Assembly: GCF_000210295.1 (NCBI RefSeq)
Contig: NC_026743.1
Span: 2,790,001 to 2,854,000 of the forward strand
Origin: Trypanosoma brucei gambiense DAL972
Taxonomy: Eukaryota > Euglenozoa > Kinetoplastea > Trypanosomatida > Trypanosomatidae
Length of the DNA stretch: 64,000 bases
Direction of reading: 5' to 3'
In this document: one piece after another, positions 1-9,765 of the stretch
Layout: the number at the start of each line of letters is the position of its first letter
Position numbering within the stretch: the first letter of the stretch is position 1
The notes under the pieces: generated by a model
Told to the model about the DNA's origin: nothing
The model's database searches: none
The model's input: the letters and a program-made list of their open reading frames with translations, nothing else
Made by a program: the position numbers and the translations under genes

Positions 1-723
1 CGGCCGGTTCGAAATGGAACGGAGACGGATGTTTCACTGATACGCACTCGAGACAACCAATTTTACCTGCAACGCGTGCTGCCCGGCGGGGAGGTGATAC
101 GCTGGCGTGCCCCTGGGCTAGACCATCTGAAGCATGTTACCAACTTTGAGACGTACAACCTTAATGAGATTGACGAGTATGGCGGGGTTATAATCCCGGC
201 TGGTGTGATGCCTACAACACCCAACGACCCCCCGAGTTATCACGATGCGGTGTATTATATTAACCGCATGGAGGCCACGGAAAAGATCACTCGCAAGACC
301 AGACGCCGCTGGCACCGCCGCCTCTATGCCCATTGGAAGGAGAGCCCAGATAAATTCTTTAACTACTCCATAAGCGCCTACGGGGTTCCGTTCATTGTAC
401 TCTTGTGGTTAACCATCCGTGGTTTTCACAGCATAAAGAACAACAAACCATTCTGGGACGTTAATGTGTATGGAAAAACAGATGAGGAGTCCGATGCACG
501 CGACCCTTGGCTGCGGCTGATGCGGTTCTCAGACCGCCACCCCGAGCACGAGGGGCTTGACCTGACTGTCACAATGATGTCCCCAGGACAGTCGCGGCTG
601 TCAAACTCTCGTGCAGAGCTGCGGGAGTCGGACTTTACGGACCCACATTTTCACAGTGAGTTGTGGTGGAAGCTACGGCACGTGCGGTACTACGGGCACT
701 GGCCAAAGGGCTTGTCGGAGTAA
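1..723 (+). CDS. 3' part of an unrecognised protein with one membrane segment
   Basis: The reading frame is open from the first base, so the gene begins outside the window; the first GTG at 76 is internal. The visible product is about 240 residues. It has a basic stretch (KTRRRWHRR), then one hydrophobic segment around YGVPFIVLLWLTIRGF, then a polar C-terminal half rich in Trp, His and Arg (ELWWKLRHVRYYGHW). One membrane span with a charged tail is the architecture of many small kinetoplastid mitochondrial inner-membrane subunits, but I recognise no family and this is only a suggestion. Stop codon TAA at 721-723. Confidence 0.75.
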   Translation, partial: RPVRNGTETDVSLIRTRDNQFYLQRVLPGGEVIRWRAPGLDHLKHVTNFETYNLNEIDEYGGVIIPAGVMPTTPNDPPSYHDAVYYINRMEATEKITRKTRRRWHRRLYAHWKESPDKFFNYSISAYGVPFIVLLWLTIRGFHSIKNNKPFWDVNVYGKTDEESDARDPWLRLMRFSDRHPEHEGLDLTVTMMSPGQSRLSNSRAELRESDFTDPHFHSELWWKLRHVRYYGHWPKGLSE

Positions 724-1316
724 GTAAAGGTGATGGTGATTTATTGTGAAAACAGAGACAATGCCGGTAGTGTGCGCAGAGGAAGGCACACAAGAGGGGA
801 GAAAAAATGGGCAAGGGGAAGTCATCTCATTTATCGTTTGTAGTTGTTAATCAGCTTGCATTTGCTTTGTTACGCATGCAGTTGCATCCGGGAATCCTCC
901 TCCTGAGTCAAATGCAGTCAAGCAGGTACACACGGGGTAGCGAAGGTAATAGGGTGAAAATTGTAACTGCCACCGTCTTTTTGTTGCTTACCATCATTTT
1001 TTTTTTTTGTGGATGGAGGTCTGCACTACTTCATGAGTGTTTGCACTGGCACACATTGGCAAAAGGATGATTTTCCTTCCAATGCTTTCATTCTTTCCCT
1101 TTGAATCATCTCCTTCATTTGAGATCATCATTCCCCTTTCTTTTACCGCTCCCTACACGCTCGTCCCACTGCCATCACTCCATATTCTGACTTCCACGTG
1201 GTTAAGAGCGGTATGTATGAATATATAGTTTTTGCTTTCACACCTCTTCCCCGGCATCTTTACCTTTTTCTTTTGTGTGTGAAGTATCCTGTTTTGTTTC
1301 CCAATTGCTTTCAGAA
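724..1316. other. Intergenic region with trans-splice signal
   Basis: This holds the 3' UTR of the first gene and the splice signal of the next. The pyrimidine-rich stretch from about 1240 ends in TTTCAG, with AG at 1313-1314, only two bases before the ATG at 1317; an earlier AG at about 1283 would give a longer leader. ORFs starting at 807 and 1037 have no recognisable protein character. Confidence 0.6.
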
Positions 1317-1820
1317 ATGACCCAAAACATTATTCGTCGCATCTTTGGCAATCGTGAACTGCCGGAGAACCTTAGCGGTAGCGAGTACGAGCGCTACATG
1401 CAGGAAAACTTTCCCAAGTGGATTGATGAGTTTGAAAAGGGCGGGTTTCTTGAGGCAACAAAACTCCCAGCCATAAAGAGTGAGAGGGATTTCTTGAGCA
1501 AACTCATTGAACACAAAGACGAAATTATGGTGGTTAAGTACTGGAAGCACGGATGCATCCCGTGCCTCTCATTGGCGGAAATGTACAAACAGGTATCGGA
1601 GCAATGCAAAAAAGAAAACCGCCGTATTGCGTGGTACAGTGTGAATACAAAAGATGTTAGCGCGCGATCATTAGTTGACTACCAACTCGTTAACGGAACC
1701 CCCACAGTCCAGACATTCAGTAGGATGAAACAGGTGGGTAAAGAAATTCGAGCAATAAGTGCGGAGGAGCTAATGAGGGAGCTTTCTTTACGCGAGGCTG
1801 CTCTGAATACAGAGAGTTAG
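1317..1820 (+). CDS. Thioredoxin-like protein
   Basis: A 167-residue protein with a thioredoxin fold signature. It has a beta-strand and active-site motif VVKYWKHGCIPC (Cys80 and Cys83, CIPC in place of the classical CGPC) and the conserved cis-proline in NGTPTVQTF (Pro129). About 70 residues precede the thioredoxin core, starting with MTQNIIRRIFGNRELP, which is basic and could act as an organellar targeting signal (inference). Both redox cysteines are present, so disulfide exchange is plausible; the substrate is unknown. The first ATG is at 1317; the frame is open upstream to a GTG, but no earlier ATG exists. The Ile-Pro dipeptide between the cysteines would shift the redox potential away from that of classical thioredoxins. 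Confidence 0.8.
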   Translation: MTQNIIRRIFGNRELPENLSGSEYERYMQENFPKWIDEFEKGGFLEATKLPAIKSERDFLSKLIEHKDEIMVVKYWKHGCIPCLSLAEMYKQVSEQCKKENRRIAWYSVNTKDVSARSLVDYQLVNGTPTVQTFSRMKQVGKEIRAISAEELMRELSLREAALNTES

Positions 1821-2171
1821 GTTGAATGGAGGAGACCACTCTTCCCCATGTCTTTTCCTTACGGAAAGGCTCTGATCTTCACACGAAATCAAACTGTTCT
1901 TTTTTAGGAAGTAACGGTGGCACATAATAGGCGGCGTGATGTATGGATGTCGTCCTGATATTGTCCCTGGTTGCACTGCTCGGAACACACCCCCACCTCT
2001 CATCTTCTACCTCTGTGCCCTTTTAGCTCAACAGTCAGGACACAATTCGTGTCGTTATGGACAGGGTGGTCAAATTTTCACACACATATGTATATATATA
2101 TATATATATATTCCTTGCATTTTCCCTTTTCCCTGGGTTAGATACGCTCTTCGGGGCTGTGACGTTAATAA
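1821..2171. other. Intergenic region with TA repeat
   Basis: Contains a (TA)10 run at 2091-2110, followed by a T/C-rich stretch (TTCCTTGCATTTTCCCTTTT) that is the likely polypyrimidine tract for the transporter gene. The first AGs after it lie close to the ATG at 2172. No gene seen. Confidence 0.6.
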
Positions 2172-3626
2172 ATGGAAGGGGCCGCTGGAGGGCATGACAA
2201 TAGAAACGCTTCCACGAAAAGTTTGACAGCATGGCAAACTAATTTGGAGGAAGAGAAGTGTGCACTCCTATCAGCGGTAGGAAGCGCTGACGGCAAGCAG
2301 AATGAGGAATGTGAGGAAGCCGTTATGTTCCCGGGAGGAGGATGTAACGTTGTCAGCGCTGTTAATGGCGCGCCCGCTATCAATGTTTTCCCAGCTAAGG
2401 TGGGTTACTTTGGTTATTATTTTGCTCTTGGGTCAGTTATCGCCTTTTACGGTGTCATTTTCACATCGAAAGGTATGAGCCCAAGCCACATTGGACTGCT
2501 GCTGTCGTTCACACCTCTAGCAAATACCGTGCTTTTCCCTACCGTCACGTACATAGCCGATCGTTTTCAGTGTTCGAGTCACATTCTTGTAATGTGTTGC
2601 ATCGCAAGCTCATTTTTCACTGCTTTCTTTTTGCTGAGCAACACAACCGTGGCAGCGCTCATCTCGTTTCACTTACTTGTGGTGACCCGATCCCCTATTA
2701 GCCCACTTCTGGATCAGCATACACTTTCCATATTCCCTAAGGAGGGGAGAGTAAAGGATTGGGGGGCATTACGTTCCTTCGGAGCTCTTGGTTGGGGTGT
2801 TGGAAGTGCCGTATCTGCAACTACGGTTGATTTAACGTCCACATGGGCTTTGGCGTCTTTTTTGTTTGCGGCCGGCCAAGTGGGCGTGCTCTACTGTGTT
2901 TTAAGGTCGAAGCCATATGAAGTGGTGGAGAGGACCCCGATGCAATTTCATGAGGTGTTTCTTTTCGTACTTCATCATAGGCGTTTACTATTGTTCCTCA
3001 CTGCCTCATGTTTTATGGGCGCCGGGTTTGCACTCGTCAACAACTTTCTGTTTGTTTTCTTGGAGACCCTTGGTGGGTCAAAGGTTCTGATGGGGCTGTC
3101 GCTTGCCCTGACCGTCAGCACCGAAATTCCCATATTTCAGAACGCTAAATACTTTCAGGAACTCTTCACCGACCGTCAGATGCTTTCGATATCTATGGCC
3201 ACGTGGATGCTTCGTGTCGTTGGATATTCTCTGTTGCAGAATCCGTGGTTGGTATTACTGCTGGAACCACTTCACGGCATCACGTTCGGTTTCACGTGGT
3301 TGCCGGGTGTGCATATTGTTAATACCGTTTTCCCGCCGAACCTCTCCAACTCTGCAACGGGGTTTCTATATTTCTTTGTCAACGGCATCGGACCGATTAC
3401 TGGCAGTGTTCTTGGGGGGGCCATCTATGAGTGGCTGGGACCTAGGGTTATGTTCCGATCCGCCGCGTTTGTTGTTTTTTGTGTGCTTGTCTTATTCGTA
3501 TTTCTCGATCGATACCTTGAAAAAGAAGAAGCAGTTTCTGCTACCGCTGGCGACACTTTGGCTTGCACGACCGATGCTGTTGTCGCAGGAGAAGTGCGGC
3601 TTTCTGGTGAAAGCGAGAGGTGCTAG
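2172..3626 (+). CDS. Major facilitator superfamily transporter (MFSD6/LacY-like)
   Basis: A 484-residue polytopic membrane protein. A soluble N-terminus of about 70 residues is followed by about 12 hydrophobic segments. The first is KVGYFGYYFALGSVIAFYGV; the second half contains PLHGITFGFTWLPGVHIVN, a pattern typical of the MFS_1-like/MFSD6 group (12-TM permeases related to LacY and nucleoside:H+ symporters). The segment GPITGSVLGGAIYEWLGPR matches the MFS loop near TM11. The C-terminal tail is short, polar and cytoplasmic. Substrate cannot be inferred. The first in-frame ATG at 2172 is used; ATGs further in would remove part of the N-terminal extension. Length is normal for the family. Confidence 0.85.
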   Translation: MEGAAGGHDNRNASTKSLTAWQTNLEEEKCALLSAVGSADGKQNEECEEAVMFPGGGCNVVSAVNGAPAINVFPAKVGYFGYYFALGSVIAFYGVIFTSKGMSPSHIGLLLSFTPLANTVLFPTVTYIADRFQCSSHILVMCCIASSFFTAFFLLSNTTVAALISFHLLVVTRSPISPLLDQHTLSIFPKEGRVKDWGALRSFGALGWGVGSAVSATTVDLTSTWALASFLFAAGQVGVLYCVLRSKPYEVVERTPMQFHEVFLFVLHHRRLLLFLTASCFMGAGFALVNNFLFVFLETLGGSKVLMGLSLALTVSTEIPIFQNAKYFQELFTDRQMLSISMATWMLRVVGYSLLQNPWLVLLLEPLHGITFGFTWLPGVHIVNTVFPPNLSNSATGFLYFFVNGIGPITGSVLGGAIYEWLGPRVMFRSAAFVVFCVLVLFVFLDRYLEKEEAVSATAGDTLACTTDAVVAGEVRLSGESERC

Positions 3627-3898
3627 AAAACGTAAGTTTCTCACACGTTCTTCATACCGGTATCGGTAATCTAAACTATCCTATTGTTTGTGTTTCCGTT
3701 ATCCCAACCCAACTGAAATACGTGGAATGAGTGTGTGGGTTGTTGCTAGGGGCATGCATAAAACTTCGTGGCAATATGCCACCTGTAGCCCGCTGTCTCA
3801 CTGTTGGGAGCTGGGTTTTTAGGTGTGAGTTCTTCTGTACGCTGAGTTAACAAACTCCCCCTTTCCCCCTTATTATTAACCAGCCTAAATTTTATCCG

Positions 3899-4381
3899 AT
3901 GCAGGCAGTGGGTAAAACGTCCGTGTCAGGAGGATGGGCTGAAGATGAAGATTATCTACTCGGCGCCCGTTCCTGCGGGGATGGGGCGACCGTACCACTG
4001 AACATCGCCCATGTTCACCAGTCTGCGACTACCCAAAGGCGACGGGAGTTCTCTGAAATATTTTCTGTTGGCAACTCTATGAGGATGCACTCGGACTCTC
4101 CCGTTTCAAGTAGCATTGACACAGGTTTAATTGCATCTTCAGGAGAGGAACGTCTTTCTCCCACTGTGGCGGACGATCAACGTGTTTTGGAATGCTTAGC
4201 TTCTATTGCATACCTAGTGGGGTCACCACTTCAGCGCTCACAACCCACAGCCGCAGAACCAGTGCAAAAGGCGTTATGCGTTGTGAGAAAACTGCTTCAG
4301 CGCGGCGTTAACCCGGAGCAGATAATTAACGTAATTGAGTCCCGGGACGGAGTGGGGGGTAACAATACCGAAGATTTTTGA
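3899..4381 (+). CDS. Small protein with MOZART1-like C-terminus (candidate)
   Basis: A 160-residue protein. Residues 1-92 are low-complexity and Ser-rich. Residues 93-150 form two predicted helices: VLECLASIAYLVGSP, a short insert, and ALCVVRKLLQRGVNPEQII. This resembles MOZART1 (MZT1/GIP1), the small gamma-tubulin-complex subunit, whose core is a helix, the pattern 'cv.Ll..GiNPEaL..vi', and a short tail; the GVNPE motif lies at residues 136-140. Typical MOZART1 is 70-90 residues, so this would be an N-terminally extended form with a roughly 10-residue insert. If correct, it would bind GCP N-termini and aid microtubule nucleation. The motif is short, so the assignment is tentative. ATG at 3899 follows a pyrimidine-rich tract (CCCCCTTTCCCCCTTATTATT). 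Confidence 0.5.
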   Translation: MQAVGKTSVSGGWAEDEDYLLGARSCGDGATVPLNIAHVHQSATTQRRREFSEIFSVGNSMRMHSDSPVSSSIDTGLIASSGEERLSPTVADDQRVLECLASIAYLVGSPLQRSQPTAAEPVQKALCVVRKLLQRGVNPEQIINVIESRDGVGGNNTEDF

Positions 4382-4684
4382 ATAAGAGAACATGTACGAT
4401 GTCCCTCATGCCAACGAGCAAGGTGTCGGACGTCGGGTTGTGACTACGCCTGCAGGATGGAACCGATTGTTTTTTGTTTTTTCACCTACAGAAGAGCGAG
4501 TTGCTACGGTTGTTACGCTCAAATTCAGTGAAGATTTACTGCTACTGCTCGCTTTTTCTTTTTTCACTCCTGTTCCCCCTGACAATTGTGAAGAAGACCA
4601 GTGTAATTATCAGCACTCGATACAAAGTGAGGGAGTGAAAGTGGAGAATAAAACCTAACAAACCGACCACTGCAGGTGATTAAA
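4382..4684. other. Intergenic region with splice signal
   Basis: Pyrimidine-rich stretch at about 4547-4580 (CTCGCTTTTTCTTTTTTCACTCCTGTTCCCCCTG) and AG at 4674-4675 (CTGCAG), nine bases before the ATG of the dehydrogenase gene. No gene seen. Confidence 0.55.
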
Positions 4685-5467
4685 ATGTTATCAGGAAAGG
4701 TGGCGCTTGTTACTGGATCGACCAGTGGTATCGGGTTTGGAATTGCGAGGCAGCTGGCGGCGGCTGGTGCCGACATTCTCCTCAACGGAAAAGAATCTTC
4801 CTTGAGGGACGCGAGTTTGTTGGAAAACTTGGAAAAGTACGGGCGACGTGTTCGCTACTTTGGTGCGGATAACAGGTGCAGATCGGCCCTCGAGGATATG
4901 GTGAAGTATGCAGAGGACGAGCTTGGCAAAGTGGATATTCTGGTTAATAACGCGGGGATACAGCATGTCGCATCCGTGACTACACTCCCAGCGGAGAAAT
5001 GGAATGATGTCATCTCTATAAACCTTAGTGCATCTTTCCACACCATACAACTTTGCCTACCGCGCATGCAACAACGGGGTTGGGGCCGGATAATCAACAT
5101 TTCTTCCGTCCATGGCATAGTTGGTTCGGCTAATAAAGCGGCGTACTGCGCTGCCAAGCATGGGTTACTCGGTCTTACTAAAGCAGTTGCACTAGAGGTC
5201 GCGACAACAGGCGTCACTTGCAACGCCGTGTGCCCCGGCTATGTTCGCACACCTTTAGTTGAGGTGCAAGTGAAGGCCATCGCCGATGCAAAGTTTAATG
5301 GAGATATTGAAGCCGCGAAAGTTGAGCTTCTGCGGGAAAAGCAACCTTCAAAGAGCTTCATAACAGTTGAACAGGTTGGGGATGTTGTACTGTGGCTCGC
5401 GAATCCGTCTTCCAGTCAAATCAACGGCTCAAACATTACAGTGGACGGTGGCTGGACAGCACAGTAG
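4685..5467 (+). CDS. Short-chain dehydrogenase, 3-hydroxybutyrate dehydrogenase type
   Basis: A 260-residue classical SDR. It has the Rossmann motif TGSTSGIG (residues 10-17), NNAG (88-91), the catalytic serine in INISS (139-140 region), and YCAAK with Tyr154 and Lys158. The C-terminus VDGGW is typical of the family. The segment ALVTGSTSGIGFGIARQLAAAGADILLNG and the end QPSKSFITVEQ resemble bacterial D-3-hydroxybutyrate dehydrogenases (BdhA/PhbD), which interconvert 3-hydroxybutyrate and acetoacetate with NAD. An acyl reductase or another SDR activity cannot be excluded. The likely start is the ATG at 4685 (MLSGKVAL), since the frame is open three codons upstream only through a GTG. The N-terminus begins right at the Rossmann strand, so no cleavable presequence is visible. 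Confidence 0.85.
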   Translation: MLSGKVALVTGSTSGIGFGIARQLAAAGADILLNGKESSLRDASLLENLEKYGRRVRYFGADNRCRSALEDMVKYAEDELGKVDILVNNAGIQHVASVTTLPAEKWNDVISINLSASFHTIQLCLPRMQQRGWGRIINISSVHGIVGSANKAAYCAAKHGLLGLTKAVALEVATTGVTCNAVCPGYVRTPLVEVQVKAIADAKFNGDIEAAKVELLREKQPSKSFITVEQVGDVVLWLANPSSSQINGSNITVDGGWTAQ

Positions 5468-6595
5468 GAATAAGGGCCAAAGATACTTCCCCCCCTCCCA
5501 AAAGAAAAAGGTGGAGGACAACGTCTTTAATATGAGTGATACACTTTTCCTCTTAACATGGAGTCCACACGTGGTGTGGTTGTGACAACTTCAACCTCAA
5601 AGGATGAAGAGGACGGTACTAGTGTGTGTCAACGAACAAAGACATCTTATAAGTGAGGGGAGAGGTTGAATTATTATTGACTCATTTTTATCCAAGTTCG
5701 TCGACTTTTTCCGTGGCTTTTCCTCCACATTCGCTTAAACAAATTGTTGTATATTGCGGGATTCGCGTATCAACCCCAACTCTCCACCTTCTTCGTGATC
5801 ATGGCGGGTCGTTCAAGCGAGTGCCGTTCCCGCCATACTCTCGTCACAAGCGTGTAGTTTTTCCTGTGTGCGCTTCCACACCCCATCAAGAAACAATTGG
5901 AAGTCAACTTTAAAGCACAATGTGTTCTCAGTTGTGTTTACACATGTTTATGTGTTTGTGCGTGTGCGCGTGCGTGTTTGCGTAAGGGGGGTGTCGTTTG
6001 TGGGGAGATATGAAGCTGTGCTGTGACACCCGTGAAAGAAGGCGATGCAACTCTGTGCGGGAAATTTGTAGTGTGACCTTTTTTTTTTCTTTTTGCGCAT
6101 GTTCTCACGAAGATACACGCGCCCAAAACTGTTGACATCCTGTTAGTCGCTATAAGTGTATATGCAGCCCCATGAGGGAGTGATTTTTTTTTGTTTCTTC
6201 GTTTTTGTTTTTCGTTTTTAGTGGACCGCAGGGTATTGTATTCCAATCGCTGAGAGTTAAGCAAATATTTGAAGCGCGTATTGCGTGCCTCGTTTCGCTA
6301 CCTCTCCTATGTTGGTGGCTGCTATTTTTTTCCCTTTGCTGTGGGATGAATATTTTTTGCTTGCTCTTTATCTTTTTTTTCCTCATTCAGTGTGTGTGTG
6401 TGTGTGTATGGGGGAGGGGGAACGAAAAGAAAATACTTACTGCACGCCACCTTTCCATTTGGTTTCTGTATAGCGAAGAGGAAGCGAGGGCAAAGTGGAG
6501 GTAAACAAGAGCAAGGTGTTTCTCAGTCAGAGGCGTGAGGGGGTAGAGGGACGCTCTTTTTTCCCCCTAATTTATAGTGGTGGAGTCGGTGAAAG
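5468..6595. other. Long intergenic region, no gene seen
   Basis: Contains GT-rich runs (about 5940-5985 and 6390-6408) and several T-rich pyrimidine tracts (6079-6095, 6184-6222, 6326-6388, 6557-6573). The last, close to the ATG at 6596, is the likely splice tract for the kinase gene. ORFs at 5653, 6205 and 6285 are low-complexity and read through the pyrimidine tracts. Confidence 0.55.
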
Positions 6596-8560
6596 ATGAC
6601 GCTATGGAGTGCGACGCGTATGTTTAAGCGTACATCTACCCGTTTCAGTGCTTCCATCACTCAGCAGCTCTACATGAACTGCAGGAACCGTTGTTTCTCT
6701 CAGTGCTCGGCTTCCATGCGGAGGGGGTCACGTGCACTTGCATGGGGACGGCGGATGCTCCTCTGCGCAGTCGCTGTTACCACCTCTTACGTCTTCATTG
6801 ATTATGCAACAGCTCAGTCAATTACTCGTTCCATGCGGGCATTAATCACAACGGCACGCGTAGTATACATGTACAAGGAGGCAACACCCGAAACATCTGA
6901 AGAACGTTCTAACCTTCACCGTGCAGCCGCTTTGTCGCTTCTTAACCTTTGTTTGCGGAATGAAGGACTTTACATAAAGTTGGGGCAGTCACTAACGGCT
7001 ATGAACCACATATTGCCATGGGAATACATCGATGTTCTCACCGTTTTGTTAGATAGAGCTCCGGTTGTGCCCCTCGATGAGGTCCGTAGAATCATCCAGG
7101 AAGAGACGGGAAGGTCATGTGAAGAGCTGTTCGTTCGTTTCGACCCCAATCCCATAGCATCCGCCTCAATTGCACAGGTGCACCGGGCTCTGATGCAGCC
7201 GTCGGATCCAATACAGTCCCCAGTGGAAGTTTGTGTAAAGGTGCAGAAACCCCATATTCGGCGTCAAGTGTTTTGGGACCTTCAAACGTACCGTTTTGTT
7301 TTGCATGTGCTGGGCGCTGCATTTAATATACCCGTTGCTTGGATGAAGGAAACTGTCGTTGAAGGCATCCGCCGTGAAGTGGACTTTTCCATAGAGGCGA
7401 GAAATGCTACTCGTATACGACAGGATTTTGCAGACCGCAGGGATGTGTATGTGCCGGAGGTGTATGGGGATCTTGTTACCCCTCGGCTACTTGTGATGGA
7501 GTGGGTAGATGGAGTGAAATTGGTCGATGTGGTGGCTGTGCGGGAGCAATTTGATGAAGTGAAGGTTCTCCAAACCGTCTTCGGTGCCTTCGGTGACATG
7601 ATTTTAAAGAGCGGCTTCGTGCATTGTGATCCTCATGGGGCAAACATTCTTGTGCGCCCACAACCATATCCAATGGAAGAGGAGGCGTCTGGAAAGTCGA
7701 AGGGGTTGAGGCAGCCAGGTGGGAGGTGTTGCAACCCGCAGGTCGTTTTGTTGGATTTCGGGCTGTGCTGCCCCGAATCAGAGCGGTTCCGCCTTGAGTA
7801 CGCTCTTCTGCTCAAGGCGATGATAATGCAAGACATGGTGACGGTAAGGAAAATAGTTCATTCGTGGGGTGTCGACGACGAAAAAACATTTTCAACCCTT
7901 CAGTTGCGTAGGTCTTACGCATCCTTTCACCGAGGGAACTGTGGTGAGATGACAAGGGAGGAGGCAATGCACATGCACAATGAAGAGAGGGAGCGCATTA
8001 TGAATGTGCTGAAGAGGGAGGAACAGTTACCCTGTGAATTAGTTCTAGTTGGAAGAAGTATTGATATTCTTCATGGGGTTAATCGTCTGTATGGTGGGCT
8101 TGTGAACCACATGAGGGTTTTTGGTCGCCGTGCAGTTTCAGCACTGGGTCGTCTTAATACATATGAAGATATTCAGCTCTACTTAACGCATCTCGCTGGC
8201 CTTTCCAACGGTAGTGCAGGAGAAGAGGCAATCCCGTTGTGTTCTAGTGGCAAACTCTTGTCTTTATTTGACCCTGCACTCGAGCACCAACGGCGTGAAG
8301 AGGCCGCAGCCGTTCTTAAGTTTCGAAGTGGGGTGACCGCTGCTTTTCGTTACCGAGTCTGGGAGGGTATTATCTCTTTACTGATGTTGTTTCAGTTTGA
8401 GCTGGCACTCCTCTTTTTGGATGCTTACCACATGTTCATTCGGTGGTACAGCAAAGTGTTTGAAGTATCCATTTGGAACTGGATGGATGCGCGTTGTCAG
8501 AGGTTCATAAAGGCGGGGTGTTGTGGGAAGAAGGAAAACAAGTTTTATTCCATACGGTAA
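6596..8560 (+). CDS. UbiB/ABC1/ADCK atypical kinase
   Basis: A 654-residue member of the UbiB protein-kinase-like family. Signatures, in order: the family-specific KxGQ motif (KLGQ, 128-131); the alanine-rich loop ASASIAQVHRA (188-198), which replaces the glycine loop; the VKVQKP lysine (K215); EVDFSIEARN (261-270); the catalytic HCDPHGANIL (343-352); and the LLDFGLC metal-binding motif (385-391). The first 60 residues are Arg/Ser-rich and lack acidic residues, as in a mitochondrial presequence, and a hydrophobic segment (LLCAVAVTTSYVFIDYA) follows. These proteins act at the mitochondrial inner membrane, in coenzyme Q biosynthesis (ADCK3/COQ8) or lipid handling (ADCK1/2). The C-terminus has a second hydrophobic stretch (IISLLMLFQFELALLFLD), resembling ADCK1 more than COQ8. 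All key residues are intact. Confidence 0.9.
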   Translation: MTLWSATRMFKRTSTRFSASITQQLYMNCRNRCFSQCSASMRRGSRALAWGRRMLLCAVAVTTSYVFIDYATAQSITRSMRALITTARVVYMYKEATPETSEERSNLHRAAALSLLNLCLRNEGLYIKLGQSLTAMNHILPWEYIDVLTVLLDRAPVVPLDEVRRIIQEETGRSCEELFVRFDPNPIASASIAQVHRALMQPSDPIQSPVEVCVKVQKPHIRRQVFWDLQTYRFVLHVLGAAFNIPVAWMKETVVEGIRREVDFSIEARNATRIRQDFADRRDVYVPEVYGDLVTPRLLVMEWVDGVKLVDVVAVREQFDEVKVLQTVFGAFGDMILKSGFVHCDPHGANILVRPQPYPMEEEASGKSKGLRQPGGRCCNPQVVLLDFGLCCPESERFRLEYALLLKAMIMQDMVTVRKIVHSWGVDDEKTFSTLQLRRSYASFHRGNCGEMTREEAMHMHNEERERIMNVLKREEQLPCELVLVGRSIDILHGVNRLYGGLVNHMRVFGRRAVSALGRLNTYEDIQLYLTHLAGLSNGSAGEEAIPLCSSGKLLSLFDPALEHQRREEAAAVLKFRSGVTAAFRYRVWEGIISLLMLFQFELALLFLDAYHMFIRWYSKVFEVSIWNWMDARCQRFIKAGCCGKKENKFYSIR

Positions 8561-9156
8561 TTTTGACGATAAGTCGTTTCTAAATTTGTAGGGTGAAAGT
8601 CCATGAAAGGTGACTCACCTTGCACGAGTATAATTATTCTGAAGCCCGTGGGTTGTCGCGGTTTAATTTTTTTTATTTTGCATAAGAGTACTGATATTTA
8701 CAACTTCTATAAGTGCTTAACGTTGATTCTGAGGTTCTTCGTAGTACTTTATCCTTCTTGCACTCCTGCTACTTGTCATATCTTACATCGTATATCATGC
8801 GCGCTGCCATACACTTGTCCATTCTCTTTGTGTATGTGTTTTGCGTTTGTATATGTTCATTGTCGCTCCTGTTATTATTATTGCAGCTATAGTTTGATGC
8901 GGTTTTTGTTCTACCGTCAACGCTATCTCGAATTTTGTTGCTGTTGCTGTAGAAAATACGTTATTTTCCCCTTCCCTGAAATTGCGAGGCTCTAGACATT
9001 TGTTGTTGCTTCTCTTATTTGTCTGGCTTGACACTCCTCCTTAACTTGCTGTACGGGACTGGGGCCCATCAGACCATTTGCCGTTTGAAAGGAAGGTAAC
9101 AAAAAAAGGAGGAAGGAAGTACACAATCACATTGGATAGAGCAGAAAGAGAGAGGA
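8561..9156. other. Intergenic region, no gene seen
   Basis: T-rich 3' UTR sequence, with ORFs at 8603 and, on the opposite strand, at 8795 that are low-complexity. A GA-rich purine leader (about 9088-9155) precedes the next ATG. Confidence 0.5.
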
Positions 9157-9765
9157 ATGAAAAGATATATTCAACACAAGGAAAGTCTACCCGCGCAAGT
9201 GGGCATAAAGCGATACCGCACCACGGCAGCAGAGGGCGCCACCCTTGCATCGTCCACCGCACGTGGAGGTGATACGGCGGAACTGGTAGATCGTGGTATC
9301 GAGAGCGGAGTGTGCCACGAACATGAAGAGTCAAATGGGGGCAACGTACAGAGTGTGGAGAAAAGAACTCCCTCACTAGAGCCGACAAGCGCCGACAGTG
9401 ACAGCAGCTCTGAAAACGAAGATGATTATGACGAGTTAAATAAGGAAAGATTGCGGCTCGAGCAGATGCAACGGGATAAGAAACAAACTGAGGACAGAAA
9501 GGGCTCGATCGGTGGGAGCGCCACTGGTACTTTCTCACCTCGGTCAGAGAAGATGGGAATTGCCGGAGACGGCAACAGTGCTGTGGGAGGGGTTTCCTCA
9601 TACAATCATGACGTTTTATTCCGTGGTGGTAAGTGGAGGGATAAGAATCACGAACCTGCTGAGAGTGAATCGAAGAAGAAGAAAAAGGAAGAGTGGGAGG
9701 CAGTTGTGAATGACACGCAGCGTTCCGCTGCGTACCAGCACTTTATGAAAAGTTACTTTAAGTGA
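9157..9765 (+). CDS. CWC15: Pre-mRNA splicing factor CWC15 homologue
   Basis: A 202-residue, highly charged protein. The C-terminal block DVLFRGGKWRDK, then VNDTQRSAAYQHFMKSYFK, matches the Cwf15/Cwc15 family end, where animals and yeast have 'vvFkn...k...FvNDtlRSefHkkFmekYik'. The middle contains an acidic Ser/Asp/Glu run (DSDSSSENEDDYDELNKE) followed by a basic charged helix (RLRLEQMQRDKKQTEDRK), as in other Cwc15 proteins. Cwc15 is a largely disordered subunit of the Prp19-associated spliceosome core, so this one should serve nuclear trans-splicing and the rare cis-splicing. The N-terminus (MKRYIQHKESLPAQ) is divergent. Length is close to the usual 220-240. A minus-strand ORF at 9041-9601 is its shadow. 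Confidence 0.85.
   Translation: MKRYIQHKESLPAQVGIKRYRTTAAEGATLASSTARGGDTAELVDRGIESGVCHEHEESNGGNVQSVEKRTPSLEPTSADSDSSSENEDDYDELNKERLRLEQMQRDKKQTEDRKGSIGGSATGTFSPRSEKMGIAGDGNSAVGGVSSYNHDVLFRGGKWRDKNHEPAESESKKKKKEEWEAVVNDTQRSAAYQHFMKSYFK

Noticed and set aside
9041..9601. 186-codon minus-strand ORF
   Set aside because: It is the antisense shadow of CWC15, whose sense protein has a family signature.
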